Assembly (NCBI GenBank): GCA_003650675.1
Contig: QMRH01000022.1
Coordinates: 1 to 33,979, forward strand
Reading direction: 5' to 3'
DNA: 33,979 nt
DNA from: Thermoprotei archaeon
GTDB lineage: Archaea > Thermoproteota > Thermoprotei > Thermofilales > B20-G17
Positions 15,611 to 24,487 of this stretch are shown here, piece by piece; position 1 is the first letter of the stretch; every line of letters starts with the position of its first letter. Under the pieces are notes generated by a model. It did not search any database, was not told the origin of the DNA, and worked only from the letters and a program-made list of their open reading frames with translations. The position numbers were made by a program, and so were the translations under genes.

Positions 15611-16145
15611 GATCTTCACCAAGTTGCTTCGCCAACTTTGCCAGCTTATTTACTATCTTTAAGGCCGTTCTACCTAGAATTGTTATGAGGTAACGTCCTC
15701 TAATGGCTTCCTGTACGACTAAACCCGCCTCCTGAAGTATATTCAGGTGGCTTGAGAGGGTTCCAGCCGAGATATCCGGCAACTCCTCCTGTAGTTCCTT
15801 CAGGTATCTTCCACCCGTTGACAGAACTTTAAGGATTTTAAGTCTATTTTCATTGGCGAGGGCGTCAAGAATCTTGGCTACCTCCCTTTCGTCGAAGTCG
15901 GCGGTCTTTATTTTCTTTCTTTCTCTAGAAATATAGATGCCGTGAGGACCAATAAGTATAGATTTCTCGATCTCTCCTCTAATGCCTTCAATAATGCTTT
16001 CGGCGATAACGCTTACAGTATTCTCCACATCCCCTGTATCAATGTAGCGGATTTTTTCCTCATGGAGCTTAGTTAGTTCCTTGATTTTTTCTTTGAGGAC
16101 TTCAATCTCCTTTCTTAACTCCTCTATTTCATCCTTATTTGACAT
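15597..16145 (-). CDS. ArsR-family winged-helix regulator with N-terminal coiled coil
   Basis: Predicted DNA-binding transcription regulator of 182 residues. Residues about 3-35 form a charged coiled coil (EELRKEIEVLKEKIKELTKL). A middle strand-rich stretch follows (about 55-80). A winged helix-turn-helix spans about 85-165 (ILDALANENRLKILKVLS, then LSSHLNILQEAGLVV and the wing RGRYLITILG). No cysteine metal-sensing motif of classical ArsR is present, so the signal is not obviously a metal. ATG 16145 follows AGGTG with 6-base spacing; the in-frame GTG 16154 is an alternative. Its transcript also carries the orphan gene at 15056-15610. Confidence 0.8.
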   Translation of the reverse strand: MSNKDEIEELRKEIEVLKEKIKELTKLHEEKIRYIDTGDVENTVSVIAESIIEGIRGEIEKSILIGPHGIYISRERKKIKTADFDEREVAKILDALANENRLKILKVLSTGGRYLKELQEELPDISAGTLSSHLNILQEAGLVVQEAIRGRYLITILGRTALKIVNKLAKLAKQLGEDHVET

Positions 16146-16223
16146 AAATCGCACCTACTTCTATATCATTAAAATTTATTTCTAGTATTATAGAATTAAA
16201 ATCAATATTTATAAAATTTTTGT

Positions 16224-16622
16224 CTACAACAGGTTTTTAACTTTTCCTAGAAACCTTTCTCTATCCACAATATATCTTTCATGAACTCCTTCTCCTATGA
16301 CTTTACCTCTCCAAAAAGCTTTAACCTCAAAAACCAGCTTCCTTCCCTCAATCTTCCTTAAAACTGTCTGCACACGTATACTGCTTCCCCTAGGGGCTGG
16401 AGCCACGTGTTTAACGTGAACCATGGTCCCGACGGTTATGCATCCTTCAGGTAGATATGGTTCGACGGCTAGTCTCGCTGTATTCTCCATGAAGGCTATC
16501 ATAGAGGGGGTGGATAAAACCGAGACCTCGCCGCTACCGAGAAATTTAGCTGTGTATTCTTCTCCCACATAGAATATTTTCTCCAGCTTTAGGCCCGGCT
16601 TGAGATCTGGCATCTCTGACAT
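16224..16622 (-). CDS. Hotdog-fold thioesterase, FlK-like
   Basis: Predicted acyl-CoA thioesterase of 132 residues resembling fluoroacetyl-CoA thioesterase FlK. The FlK catalytic triad has likely counterparts: T38 in LSTPSMIAFMENTAR, E46 in the same stretch (T and E are eight residues apart as in FlK), and H69 in TVGTMVHVKHVAPAP. Relatives are widespread in archaea, and fluoroacetate itself is not the probable substrate; clearing an unwanted short acyl-CoA is more likely. ATG 16622 is used; the TTG one codon earlier is less likely. It stands alone, 69 bases from the upstream end of the regulator gene at 16145. Confidence 0.8.
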   Translation of the reverse strand: MSEMPDLKPGLKLEKIFYVGEEYTAKFLGSGEVSVLSTPSMIAFMENTARLAVEPYLPEGCITVGTMVHVKHVAPAPRGSSIRVQTVLRKIEGRKLVFEVKAFWRGKVIGEGVHERYIVDRERFLGKVKNLL

Positions 16623-16735
16623 CAAAATAGGTTACTTCCTCCCTTAAAATAAAGTTAACCTATATGCTTCGAGAATTCTGGAAAAGCATCTTGACCGGCA
16701 TCTAATGAAAAGAAAAATATGGTTAAGATATTACT

Positions 16736-17326
16736 TTAGGGGACATATAGTGAATAGATTTTAGGTAGCACGTTCATGAAGAACTGTGCCAGGCCTGTGA
16801 AGAGATAGGGGGCGCCGTAACCTAAGATGGCTCCGGAGACAGCTGGGGTTACATATTTTTCGTAGCGGACTACGCCCACAGCTCTTACAGCTATCAATTT
16901 TATTATTAAAACTAGTATGCCTTGGAACCACATGTAGGGCATAACCCATAAAGCTGGAATCAATGCCACAGGGTTTATGAAAAACCAGGAATACTTTCTC
17001 CTTATAGCATATATTCCCAAGGAGATTACGAAGCCTATGGTGGTTCATAACGCTAGGGAGGAGAAGTTTATGCCTGGAGGTGTATTCCAAGCATACACCA
17101 CATAGTCGCCTACAACAACCCATGCCGTCCATCCCCAGCTGTTAGTACGCGTGATTCCCCCTAGGTGGTGTAAAGACCATATATGCCATCCTATACTGAA
17201 GGGGACTCCTATCAAAGCCACTAATATTAAAGCGTAAAAGACGTCCCCTAGATTGGTTTTAGCACCATGGACCACACTATAGATTGTTGAAAATGAATTA
17301 GCATAGAGTGGATCGCGGGACTTATC
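16736..17326 (-). pseudogene. Decayed polytopic membrane protein (DUF6785-like) with in-frame UGA
   Basis: One minus-strand frame reads from about 17326 (DKSRDPLYANSFSTIYSVV) through 17045, meets a single TGA at 17047-17045 after FSSLAL, and continues in the same frame (TTIGFVISLGIYAIRRKYS) to a stop at 16736. Together the parts give about 196 residues of transmembrane helices, including PGINF, NPVALIPALWVMPYMWF and VRYEKYVTPAVSGAILGYG. These features resemble the C-terminal part of large DUF6785-type membrane transport proteins. A TGA at 17329-17327 cuts the frame at the 5' side; weak coding signal continues in another frame up to about 17420. The gene has therefore lost its N-terminal bulk and is most likely dead. 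Family naming is tentative. Confidence 0.7.
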
Positions 17327-17445
17327 TCAGCACCTATAGATATTCCTGTCTTCTATTCATGGGATGAAACAGGGTACCAGGTATCCAAGATCACTAGGGT
17401 TACTGTTCTAGGTTTGGAATCTATTTTTATAATATATAAGTTCAG

Positions 17446-18205
17446 TCGATATTTTAATATCCTTACTTGCTGGGGGTGAAGGAAAGATCCAGAGAGATTT
17501 ATATAATGAGCGCGCTCGGTCTCTCCCCCTCGGCATCACCATATCTTTTACCATTGAAACCTTCACATACATTTTCCTAAGTGTATTAATAGGATACTTT
17601 GCAGGATTCGCACTCAACGGATTATTTATAACTCTTAATCTTCTTCCAGAGAGTTTTGTCTTTAACTTTGCTTCAGTGAATATAGTATAGTTTTATCCCT
17701 GATGGTGTTGATAGCTATATCCTTCATAGTGTTAATTTATCCAACATATATAGCCAGCAGAATGGTTACTCTTTCGCTTAAAAGAAGATGGGAATACCTA
17801 CAAAGCCTAAAGGAGACCTATGGGAGATACCGTTAATGATGAAGATACCGTCTCTTCTTGAAACTATTGGAATATTAAAAATACCTCAAAGAATTTTATG
17901 AAGGCTATGGCAAAGAGAGACGAACGTACGTAGTTACAAAGGTTATCGATATTGAAGTAGAACCACCAACCTTAACGATAAACGTACATTTATCCTCCCA
18001 TGAGATGAGGGTAACTGAGGAGGTTAGAATAAGAGCTTTCAAGCAGCCTGATGGAAGTTACGTACTTACACTTCTACTAAGAAGACTATCGGGATCTTCT
18101 GTCGTCTGGAGAACATCAAACTACTATTTCGTGGACGACGTGAGAAAACAAATACTTTTGTGGCGTACACTTCCATCACACATAAAGAAAAGGTATTTGG
18201 GCTAA
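17446..18205 (+). pseudogene. Remnant of an FtsX-type ABC transporter permease, C-terminal part, multiple frameshifts
   Basis: Joining frames restores the C-terminal FtsX-type domain of an ABC permease. 17467-17529: GVKERSREIYIMSALGLSP. 17529-17687: LGITISFTIETFTYIFLSVL and a second helix, ending at TAG 17688. 17690-17787: LIAISFIVLIYPTYIASRMV and SLKRRW. 17788-17881: GIPTKPKGDLWEIPL, ending at an A5 run. 17880-18205: KYLKEFYEGYGKERRTYVV to the stop after KKRYLG. The V-x-ER-REI-ALG start and the final membrane helix with YP-Y-AS are standard for the family. Four shifts are needed, plus probably one before 17467, and the N-terminal two thirds are absent. The 66-codon open tail at 18005-18205 is only its last piece and not a gene of its own. 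Confidence 0.85.
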
Positions 18206-18293
18206 TTTGCCATATAAATGTAAAGAACAATATTGCATTTATTGAATTTCAATTTTGGAAAGGAATATAAATGTTGTGAAAGTGCCTTGTATC

Positions 18294-19271
18294 ATGTCGA
18301 TAAAAATAAGATCATATGAGCCCGGAGAAGAACGTGAAATAATTTCCTTGTGGAATAGGTGTTTAACACGGGACCCGATAAGCCTGGAGGTTTTTGAACG
18401 AAAAGTATTATTAGATCCAAACTTCGAGGCTGAGGGTTTTCTATTGGCGGAAGAGGATGGCAAACTTCTAGGTTTTGCATACAATATAGTTAGAAAGTAT
18501 CCTATTCTCCGCGAAGAGGTGGAAAAGGACAAGGAGAGAGGGTGGATTGTAGCTTTCGGCGTGGCGCCTGAGGCACGTGAAACCAATGTAGGTGACAGGC
18601 TTATACAGGCTTCGATAGATTTTCATAGAGAAAGGAGAAAGAAGGTTATTCTTTATTCACCTTATGTTCCAAACTACTTTTTCCCGGGAATTGATGCAGA
18701 AGCTTATCCCCACGAATATGAGGTTTTGCTGAGAAACGGCTTCACCGAAATCAAGGGTGCAGAAGGCTTGGCCATGGATACGAGTCTATGGCCTGATTTC
18801 AAATATCCAGCTGATATAAAGGAAAGGGAGGAAAGGCTGAAACGTGAAGGCATCGAGATAAAGGTTCTCACCACACAGTATCTTTATCCTTTGATGAAAT
18901 TTCTCGAAAAACACATGCCAGCGGACTGGTATAGACATGCACGTGAACTGCTTCTACATAACCGTAAAACGCAGGTTTTTATAGCGGTTAAGGGGCGTGA
19001 AGTTGTAGGTTACTGCCAGTTTTGGGGAGGAGAGGGATATGAATGGTACATGCCGGGATCCCATTTCGGCCCCTTCGGTGTAAGGGAGGATATGCGTGGA
19101 AAAGGTATAGGAACAATGCTTCTCTACAAATGTCTCGAGGCAATGAAGGAGAATGGAATCCACAATGCCTTTCTACTATGGACCGGCGAGAAGGCTAAGA
19201 GATTATATGAAAGGTTCGGTTTTAAGGTTACTCGAGTATTTAAGTTAATGAAGAAGAATATAGAGGCGTAG
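18294..19271 (+). CDS. Tandem GNAT-family N-acetyltransferase
   Basis: Acetyl-CoA-dependent acyltransferase of 325 residues with two GNAT folds. The first lies at about 1-150 (MSIKIRSYEPGEEREI, then WIVAFGVAPEARETNVGDRL with a degenerate acetyl-CoA loop). The second lies at about 180-325 and has a good pyrophosphate-binding loop, VREDMRGKGIGTMLL, followed by LYERFGFKV. The second domain is therefore likely the active one. The start is ATG 18294; an in-frame TTG 18255 has no support. The deacetylase gene follows after 5 bases, so the pair probably acts on the same class of N-acetyl/amine substrate. The acceptor is not known. Confidence 0.82.
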   Translation: MSIKIRSYEPGEEREIISLWNRCLTRDPISLEVFERKVLLDPNFEAEGFLLAEEDGKLLGFAYNIVRKYPILREEVEKDKERGWIVAFGVAPEARETNVGDRLIQASIDFHRERRKKVILYSPYVPNYFFPGIDAEAYPHEYEVLLRNGFTEIKGAEGLAMDTSLWPDFKYPADIKEREERLKREGIEIKVLTTQYLYPLMKFLEKHMPADWYRHARELLLHNRKTQVFIAVKGREVVGYCQFWGGEGYEWYMPGSHFGPFGVREDMRGKGIGTMLLYKCLEAMKENGIHNAFLLWTGEKAKRLYERFGFKVTRVFKLMKKNIEA

Positions 19272-19276
19272 CGACT

Positions 19277-19981
19277 ATGAATAAAAGGAAAACATTAGTC
19301 GTCATCGGTGCACATATAGGCGACTGCGAGGTAATGGCTGGAGGAATAGCTGCAAAAGCCGTCGAAGAAGGCTGGAGGGTCCATTTCATCCACATGACCG
19401 GCGGCGAGAAGGGGCACCCTAACCTTCCCCCAGAAGATTACCTTAAACAAAAAAGGAAAGAGGCAAGAGATTTCGCTGAACACATAGGCCTAGAAGTCCA
19501 CTTCATGCCGTATAAGGACGGTGAACTCGAAGAAACCGTTGATGTTAAATTAAAACTCGCGGAGTTGTTAAGAGAAATTGGGCCACGTGTGATTTTAACC
19601 CACTGGAGAGGTAGCTTCCATAAAGATCATATTGCTACACACAACATTGTGATGGATGCGGTGTTCTATGCGGGCAACCGCTGGACATCCATCAAAGGCA
19701 AACCATGTTGGGCTAAAGTTTTCTTCGCTGAAAACTGGGAGGATCATGAAGGATACCAGCCAGAAATATACATCGACATAAGTTCTGTATTCGACAAATG
19801 GATTAATGCACTACAGAAATGCGCCTTTGCACGTGGAGAAACAGGCTTCAACTATATAGATTACTACTCTAGCCTAGCTAAAATAAGAGGCCTAGAAATA
19901 GGGGTAAAATACGCACAGACATTGATGAGACCCTGGTATCTACGTAAAACACCTGTACTTCAACTGGAAAAACTACTCTAA
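19277..19981 (+). CDS. PIG-L / LmbE family N-deacetylase
   Basis: Zinc-dependent deacetylase of 234 residues; family members remove acetyl groups from N-acetylglucosamine conjugates (PIG-L, MshB, archaeal diacetylchitobiose deacetylase). The usual AHPDDE motif is AHIGDCE here: H13 and D16 keep the zinc ligand and base positions, but the proline-aspartate pair is replaced by isoleucine-glycine. HWRGSFHKDHIATH at about 109-122 supplies the HxDH histidines. The variant motif is shared by some archaeal and bacterial family members, so I consider it active. It lies 5 bases after the GNAT gene and forms an operon with it; it could open a catabolic path for N-acetyl sugars with the GH3 enzyme at 24488. 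Confidence 0.85.
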   Translation: MNKRKTLVVIGAHIGDCEVMAGGIAAKAVEEGWRVHFIHMTGGEKGHPNLPPEDYLKQKRKEARDFAEHIGLEVHFMPYKDGELEETVDVKLKLAELLREIGPRVILTHWRGSFHKDHIATHNIVMDAVFYAGNRWTSIKGKPCWAKVFFAENWEDHEGYQPEIYIDISSVFDKWINALQKCAFARGETGFNYIDYYSSLAKIRGLEIGVKYAQTLMRPWYLRKTPVLQLEKLL

Positions 19982-20026
19982 TTATAGTTCCGTGACAAAT
20001 ATAGAAAATAAAGTACTTTTCAAACT

Positions 20027-20098
20027 ATATCATTGCTGGTCGGAGAAGTATACTGGCCAATCGGCTACCTGATAGTAACAATATTAATAATATTGTAA
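20027..20098 (+). pseudogene. Scrap of a membrane-protein C-terminus
   Basis: In one plus-strand frame the segment reads GEVYWPIGYLIVTILIIL and then TAA at 20096-20098. It is preceded in frame by TFQTISLLV and a stop before that. There is no start codon or usable ribosome binding site. It looks like the last transmembrane helix of a lost membrane protein; chance cannot be excluded in 24 codons. Confidence 0.3.
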
Positions 20099-20131
20099 TT
20101 ACCATGAAAGGTTAAAAGCGGTGGGAAAGCC

Positions 20132-21238
20132 GTGGGAATGTTTTCGGCCTTGAAGGGTGTAAAGATAAGGGCTTTAACATGGCATTATGAACCTTCTGGA
20201 GGTAAATTAAAAGTTAGCGAGCCTCCCCAAGATTTTTTCGAATTTGCAAGTTTTCTAGAAAAAGAAGGTCTTCAAGTATGGTCTAAACGTATTATCCTGC
20301 CAACAGTACATGAAATAGAATATTCGGGACTTGAAAAACTAGTGTCAGAGGCCGTCGAAATAGTAGAAGATAACGGCATCGATTATTTGGCTCTACATAT
20401 TGGTAGCTGTAAACTATGGAACGCGGCGGTAGGGTTACTTAACACATATGAAAAACTTTTCATATCCATTGGTTTCAACCCTGAAAAAGCTAAAGAGATC
20501 TACACGCTACTTCACACAGTATCCAAAAAATGCGGAGTCGAGGCAGGAGCTAGGTTCGGGGTCTCGTTCGGACCACCACCCATATCACCCTATTTTCCCA
20601 TTACGCAAAGCATTGAGGAAGGGGTTTCCATAAGCCTACTTTATCCAAGCTACCTAATGTACTCCTTAACGAGAAGTAATGGGATTTCCACGGCTCTAAG
20701 AAAGCTAGCGGTGGCGATGGTTGATGGATACAAGTCCTTTCGACGCCATTTCAATGCAACAATAAAGTTCCTAGGTGTGGATTATTCGCTCTCCCCATGG
20801 GAGAATGAAAGTGTAGCCGAGCTTCTTGAAAAAGCCGCTAACATTAGGCTTGGAGAGCCGGGGTCCCTTCATATAGTACATGTCTTTAACAGGTTGATTA
20901 GGGAGGTGGCGGAAAGTTTTCAGGGAACTGGCTTTAACGAGGTCATGTTGCCCCTTGCAGAGGATAATAGACTGAAAGTCTTAGCCATGGAAGGCGCTCT
21001 TTCTCTTCAAAAACTAGTGTCACTGGTATCCGTATGTACAGCTGGTTTAGACATGGTGCCCCTACCCAGAAACACCCCATATAAGGTGGTGGTCAACTTA
21101 ATGATGGATCTTCATGCTCTTTCTAAGGTAAAGGGTAAAACCGTTGGACTGAGAATTCTTCTACCGGATGCAGAGGCAGGTGAGATATTGAATCTCGGGT
21201 TCTTTGGACCAACCCCGGTTCTCAGCCCCTACGAGTAA
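20132..21238 (+). CDS. DUF711 (UPF0210-like) family protein
   Basis: Uncharacterised soluble protein of 368 residues, of a family found in archaea and some bacteria; the reaction is not known to me. Typical family features are VDYSLSPWENESV in the centre, VEAGARFGVSFG before it, CTAGLDMVPLPRNTP at about 308-322, and a C-terminal LRILLPDAEAGEILNLGFFG. The start is GTG 20132, which lies 7 bases after GGTGG (20120-20124); the ATG two codons later is 13 bases away and less likely. It lies between the deacetylase gene and a convergent surface protein gene, within the accessory catabolic block. Confidence 0.8.
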   Translation: MGMFSALKGVKIRALTWHYEPSGGKLKVSEPPQDFFEFASFLEKEGLQVWSKRIILPTVHEIEYSGLEKLVSEAVEIVEDNGIDYLALHIGSCKLWNAAVGLLNTYEKLFISIGFNPEKAKEIYTLLHTVSKKCGVEAGARFGVSFGPPPISPYFPITQSIEEGVSISLLYPSYLMYSLTRSNGISTALRKLAVAMVDGYKSFRRHFNATIKFLGVDYSLSPWENESVAELLEKAANIRLGEPGSLHIVHVFNRLIREVAESFQGTGFNEVMLPLAEDNRLKVLAMEGALSLQKLVSLVSVCTAGLDMVPLPRNTPYKVVVNLMMDLHALSKVKGKTVGLRILLPDAEAGEILNLGFFGPTPVLSPYE

Positions 21239-21257
21239 CAAGCTTCTATACATATCC

Positions 21258-23288
21258 TCAACTTCCTCCTTTACGTCTAAATATTAACACAAGAACAACT
21301 ACCACCGTGACTATTGCTAAGGCCATAAAGGCCCTTGCGAAGCCAACTTTTATGGTAATCGAGTTTGTTGAAGGAAGGTATTTGTCGTTTCCCTCCCAGC
21401 TAACCTCTACGGTCCATTCACCTGGTATAGAGGCATATCCTAATGGCACCTCAAACCCGCCGTCGGAGCTGGTTGTTATCGTAAAGGTGTGGATGTTGCC
21501 TAGGGGGTCTTTTAACACTATTTTTAATGGAACCCCCTTCAGGGGAGGGTTTAGGGCCCCCTTAACAATAATGGGGTCACCTAGGTCAAGTTGTGTCTTC
21601 ATGTCGAAAAAGATGTATGAGACATGCTTAGAGACCTTTAAGACGAGTTTATTACTTTCTGAAGGAAGGTCGTTCAGGGTACCGCTCCAAACAGCCTTTA
21701 TTCCCCATGTTCCTGTCTCCTGGAGTTCTACGGTAATTTTTAATCCCTCTTTAGCAGGGTCTACGATCATGGTTTTGACGCCACCCCAGGGTGGGAAAAC
21801 GTAGATCATGTAGAGGCCTTTACTGGATTCAGGGGATAAACTGCCTTGAATTAGGGCGGAATCACCCACATAGTATATTTTCTTATCGGAGGTTAGCTTC
21901 AAACTATGTTTGTGTTTAGGCGTATAGGGGGTAGCTAAGTAACTTATCTTCAGCACAGTCTTTATGGTGCCTCTTGCAACGAAGAAGTATAAGGATGCTG
22001 TAGTATTTTCTTCGCAGGGTGTTCGTACAAAAGTTATGTAGAAGGGTCCTGGGGGATTCCTACCGAAGACGACACCACCCCCCTGCGGTTCCGCCTGTAT
22101 CCATCCGATTCCGGGAAGATAGAATTCAGCCCATGCATGTGCTTTTTCCTCGCCTACTTCAATAAGCGTATTCATTATAGGATCTAACCTCAGTCCGAAG
22201 ACTAGTTGCGAAGGTATGCCTAGTGCTCTTTCAAGAGCGACAAACAAACGTGCAAACTGGGTGCATTTTCCTCTTTTGTTTCTCAGAGTCCAAAGAGCCC
22301 CCTTGTCATCTCCAATGTTTTCATCGTATTTAATGGTCATTCCTAAAAATTTAGATATCTCTTTGGATACCTCGTAGGGACTGGTTACTGCATCCTTCAT
22401 TTTTTCCGCTAGATCCACAACATCGCTTGAATTCGATTCGATGAACCTACAGGGGGTTATGTAACTTTTCATATAGGGATGGATGAGCGTTAAACTACTG
22501 AAAGTGAGTCCCGGGTCAGGACGGTATGTCCAGTTCAATAAAATGCGATATCTTGCTTTAACTTCAGTTCTTCCTCCTGTAGGTATAATTAAAGTTGAAT
22601 AGGCTGCATACTGGTTGCCATATTGATCCACGATCACTCGTGTAGGTTCTGGAGATAATTCAGGTTCAGTAAGTAGGATCTGGAATGGCGGTACACTTAT
22701 AGCTAATGCTAGCTTAAGCTGGTCAATGAATCCAAGTGAATATCCTCGATTTTCGAATACAAGTGTCACGTTGAGGTTTAATAGCACTTTCAGGGGAGTT
22801 GCATTATAAAGGTAAAAGAACCCCTTCTCTACGATTCTTTTTCCACTGTACGCTTCAGTGGCCTCTAAGATGATGAGATAAGGGCCTTCAAGGTCTTCTC
22901 TATCGAAATCTAGGAAGTACCATAAAGCATATGTTATATATCCTTGGGCTACTTTAGGACCTATACTATTGGAATCCTCGGATATAAGTGCTCCCAACGG
23001 ATCATATATTATGATATGCCAGTTCAAAAGATAGGTGAAATTACTACCAGAAGGGCTCGAAAGAGTGATTTCAGTGTATATGTAAACCTTTTCTCCCGGG
23101 CTGAATATTGGGTTAACTTTCAGAGTATAATTGCCCACTCCATAGACATCGCTGCAGATAAGTATTCCTATGCTCCTCATGTCGATATCGGCTGAGCCTC
23201 CAGCGGTGTAGATGTTTTGTTGAACTACTAGCGTAAAGATAATTAGAGGTAAAAACATTAAGGATGCTTTTCTATACATATTCTCCAC
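21258..23288 (-). CDS. Secreted, membrane-anchored transglutaminase-fold protein
   Basis: Cell-surface protein of 676 residues. A signal peptide lies at 1-29 (hydrophobic ASLMFLPLIIFTLVV). A beta-rich region fills 35-270. The transglutaminase-like core is at about 295-405, with catalytic C342 in NKRGKCTQFARL and H384 in KAHAWAEFYLPGIGW. The third catalytic position, usually Asp, appears to be E400 (IQAEPQGGG). Two Ig-like beta domains follow (about 465-560 and 560-650), then a transmembrane anchor AFMALAIVTVVVVLVLIF and a positive tail RRKGGS. The orientation puts the enzyme outside the cell. Archaeal relatives are thought to be peptidases or cross-linkers; neither is proven for this one. It converges with the DUF711 gene and diverges from the serine hydrolase gene. 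Confidence 0.85.
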   Translation of the reverse strand: MENMYRKASLMFLPLIIFTLVVQQNIYTAGGSADIDMRSIGILICSDVYGVGNYTLKVNPIFSPGEKVYIYTEITLSSPSGSNFTYLLNWHIIIYDPLGALISEDSNSIGPKVAQGYITYALWYFLDFDREDLEGPYLIILEATEAYSGKRIVEKGFFYLYNATPLKVLLNLNVTLVFENRGYSLGFIDQLKLALAISVPPFQILLTEPELSPEPTRVIVDQYGNQYAAYSTLIIPTGGRTEVKARYRILLNWTYRPDPGLTFSSLTLIHPYMKSYITPCRFIESNSSDVVDLAEKMKDAVTSPYEVSKEISKFLGMTIKYDENIGDDKGALWTLRNKRGKCTQFARLFVALERALGIPSQLVFGLRLDPIMNTLIEVGEEKAHAWAEFYLPGIGWIQAEPQGGGVVFGRNPPGPFYITFVRTPCEENTTASLYFFVARGTIKTVLKISYLATPYTPKHKHSLKLTSDKKIYYVGDSALIQGSLSPESSKGLYMIYVFPPWGGVKTMIVDPAKEGLKITVELQETGTWGIKAVWSGTLNDLPSESNKLVLKVSKHVSYIFFDMKTQLDLGDPIIVKGALNPPLKGVPLKIVLKDPLGNIHTFTITTSSDGGFEVPLGYASIPGEWTVEVSWEGNDKYLPSTNSITIKVGFARAFMALAIVTVVVVLVLIFRRKGGS

Positions 23289-23351
23289 GGTAAAAAACTA
23301 GATAAACAGCTATATTAGGTGTAAGGCTAATGTTTAAGTGGCGAAACCATT

Positions 23352-24473
23352 ATGGGTATCCTGAGATACGGAGATCCGGAGAAGGCAGGTTTCGACCCAA
23401 ATAGGTTGTCACGTGTTGATGCTTTTATAAAAAAAGCTATCAAGGAGAAACACTTTCCAGGCGCCGTACTGCTTGTTGCTCGTAAAGGTGTTATAGTATA
23501 TCATAAGGCTTTTGGAAAAAGAGTGGTAAAGCCTGTGGAAAAACCAATGGAAAAGGATACAATCTTTGATCTGGCATCAGTCACTAAAGTAGTTTCAACA
23601 ACTACTTTAACCATGAAGCTTGTGGAAGATGGACTAGTATCCCTTTCAGACCCCCTCGTAGACTACATACCGGAGTTTAAGGGTTTTGGCAAAGAACAGA
23701 TAAAGATAGTACATTTACTTACACATACCTCGGGTCTACCGCCTTGGCTACCCTTCTTTTCGCTTTGTAACTCAAGGGAAGAGGTTTTCAAATATATTTT
23801 TTCGTCGCATTTAACGGCCCCGCTCTTTAAGCCAGGCGAAAAGATAGTTTATAGCGACATAGGCTTCATACTTCTAGGGCTACTGATAGAGCGCGTAAAA
23901 GGCAAGAGGCTGGATGAAGTGGCCCGAAAGGAACTGTTTCAGCCACTAGACCTAAAGAATACAATGTATAATCCACCAGGCGAGCTAAAGGAGAAAACGG
24001 CTGCCACAGAGCAATGTAAGTATAGGGGTAGAATTATCTGGGGTGAAGTACATGACGAGAACGCCTATTCCATGGGAGGCGTGGCTGGCCATGCAGGACT
24101 CTTTTCAACAGCCTTCGATCTAGCTAAATTCGCTCAAATGATGCTTAACAAGGGAGTCTATGATGGCGTTAGAATTTTAGGTTCACGAACAGTCGAAGTT
24201 ATGACTAGTGAACATGCAAGAACAGACTCTGGAAGAAGGGCTTTAGGCTGGGGCATGAGGGTAAAGGGGGCCTATAGTTCTGGCGGGGATCTTTTATCTG
24301 AAAAAGCCTACGGACATACGGGCTTCACCGGAACATCTCTCTGGATCGACCCTGAACTAGATCTCTTCATCATATTCCTCACAAACAGGGTTCACTATGG
24401 AAGAGAAAACCGCGCTATAATAAAGGATAGACCTAAACTACACAACATAATCGTGTCCTCGCTCGTGACCTAA
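23352..24473 (+). CDS. Beta-lactamase-fold serine hydrolase (class C/esterase type)
   Basis: Predicted serine hydrolase of 373 residues, a relative of DD-peptidases and esterases. The nucleophile motif SxxK is SVTK at 76-79. The YxN element is Y167-S168-D169 (YSDIGF) and the KTG box is HTG at 322-324 (GHTGFTGTSL), as in esterase-like and D-aminopeptidase-like members. There is no signal peptide, so it likely acts inside the cell on an imported compound rather than on cell wall. It is separated by only 14 bases from the GH3 glycosidase, so the two form an operon. The same pairing with NagZ-like enzymes occurs in bacterial muropeptide recycling, but archaea generally lack murein. Confidence 0.85.
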   Translation: MGILRYGDPEKAGFDPNRLSRVDAFIKKAIKEKHFPGAVLLVARKGVIVYHKAFGKRVVKPVEKPMEKDTIFDLASVTKVVSTTTLTMKLVEDGLVSLSDPLVDYIPEFKGFGKEQIKIVHLLTHTSGLPPWLPFFSLCNSREEVFKYIFSSHLTAPLFKPGEKIVYSDIGFILLGLLIERVKGKRLDEVARKELFQPLDLKNTMYNPPGELKEKTAATEQCKYRGRIIWGEVHDENAYSMGGVAGHAGLFSTAFDLAKFAQMMLNKGVYDGVRILGSRTVEVMTSEHARTDSGRRALGWGMRVKGAYSSGGDLLSEKAYGHTGFTGTSLWIDPELDLFIIFLTNRVHYGRENRAIIKDRPKLHNIIVSSLVT

Positions 24474-24487
24474 AGGGGTGACAGGCT

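Noticed and set aside
17045-17047. UGA read as selenocysteine
   Set aside because: The gene is also truncated and frame-shifted at its 5' side, the family is not a redox enzyme, and no selenocysteine machinery is visible. Decay explains it better.
18005-18205. A separate 66-residue gene
   Set aside because: The same frame is open back to about 17880 and matches the tail of an FtsX permease, so it is the end of a pseudogene.
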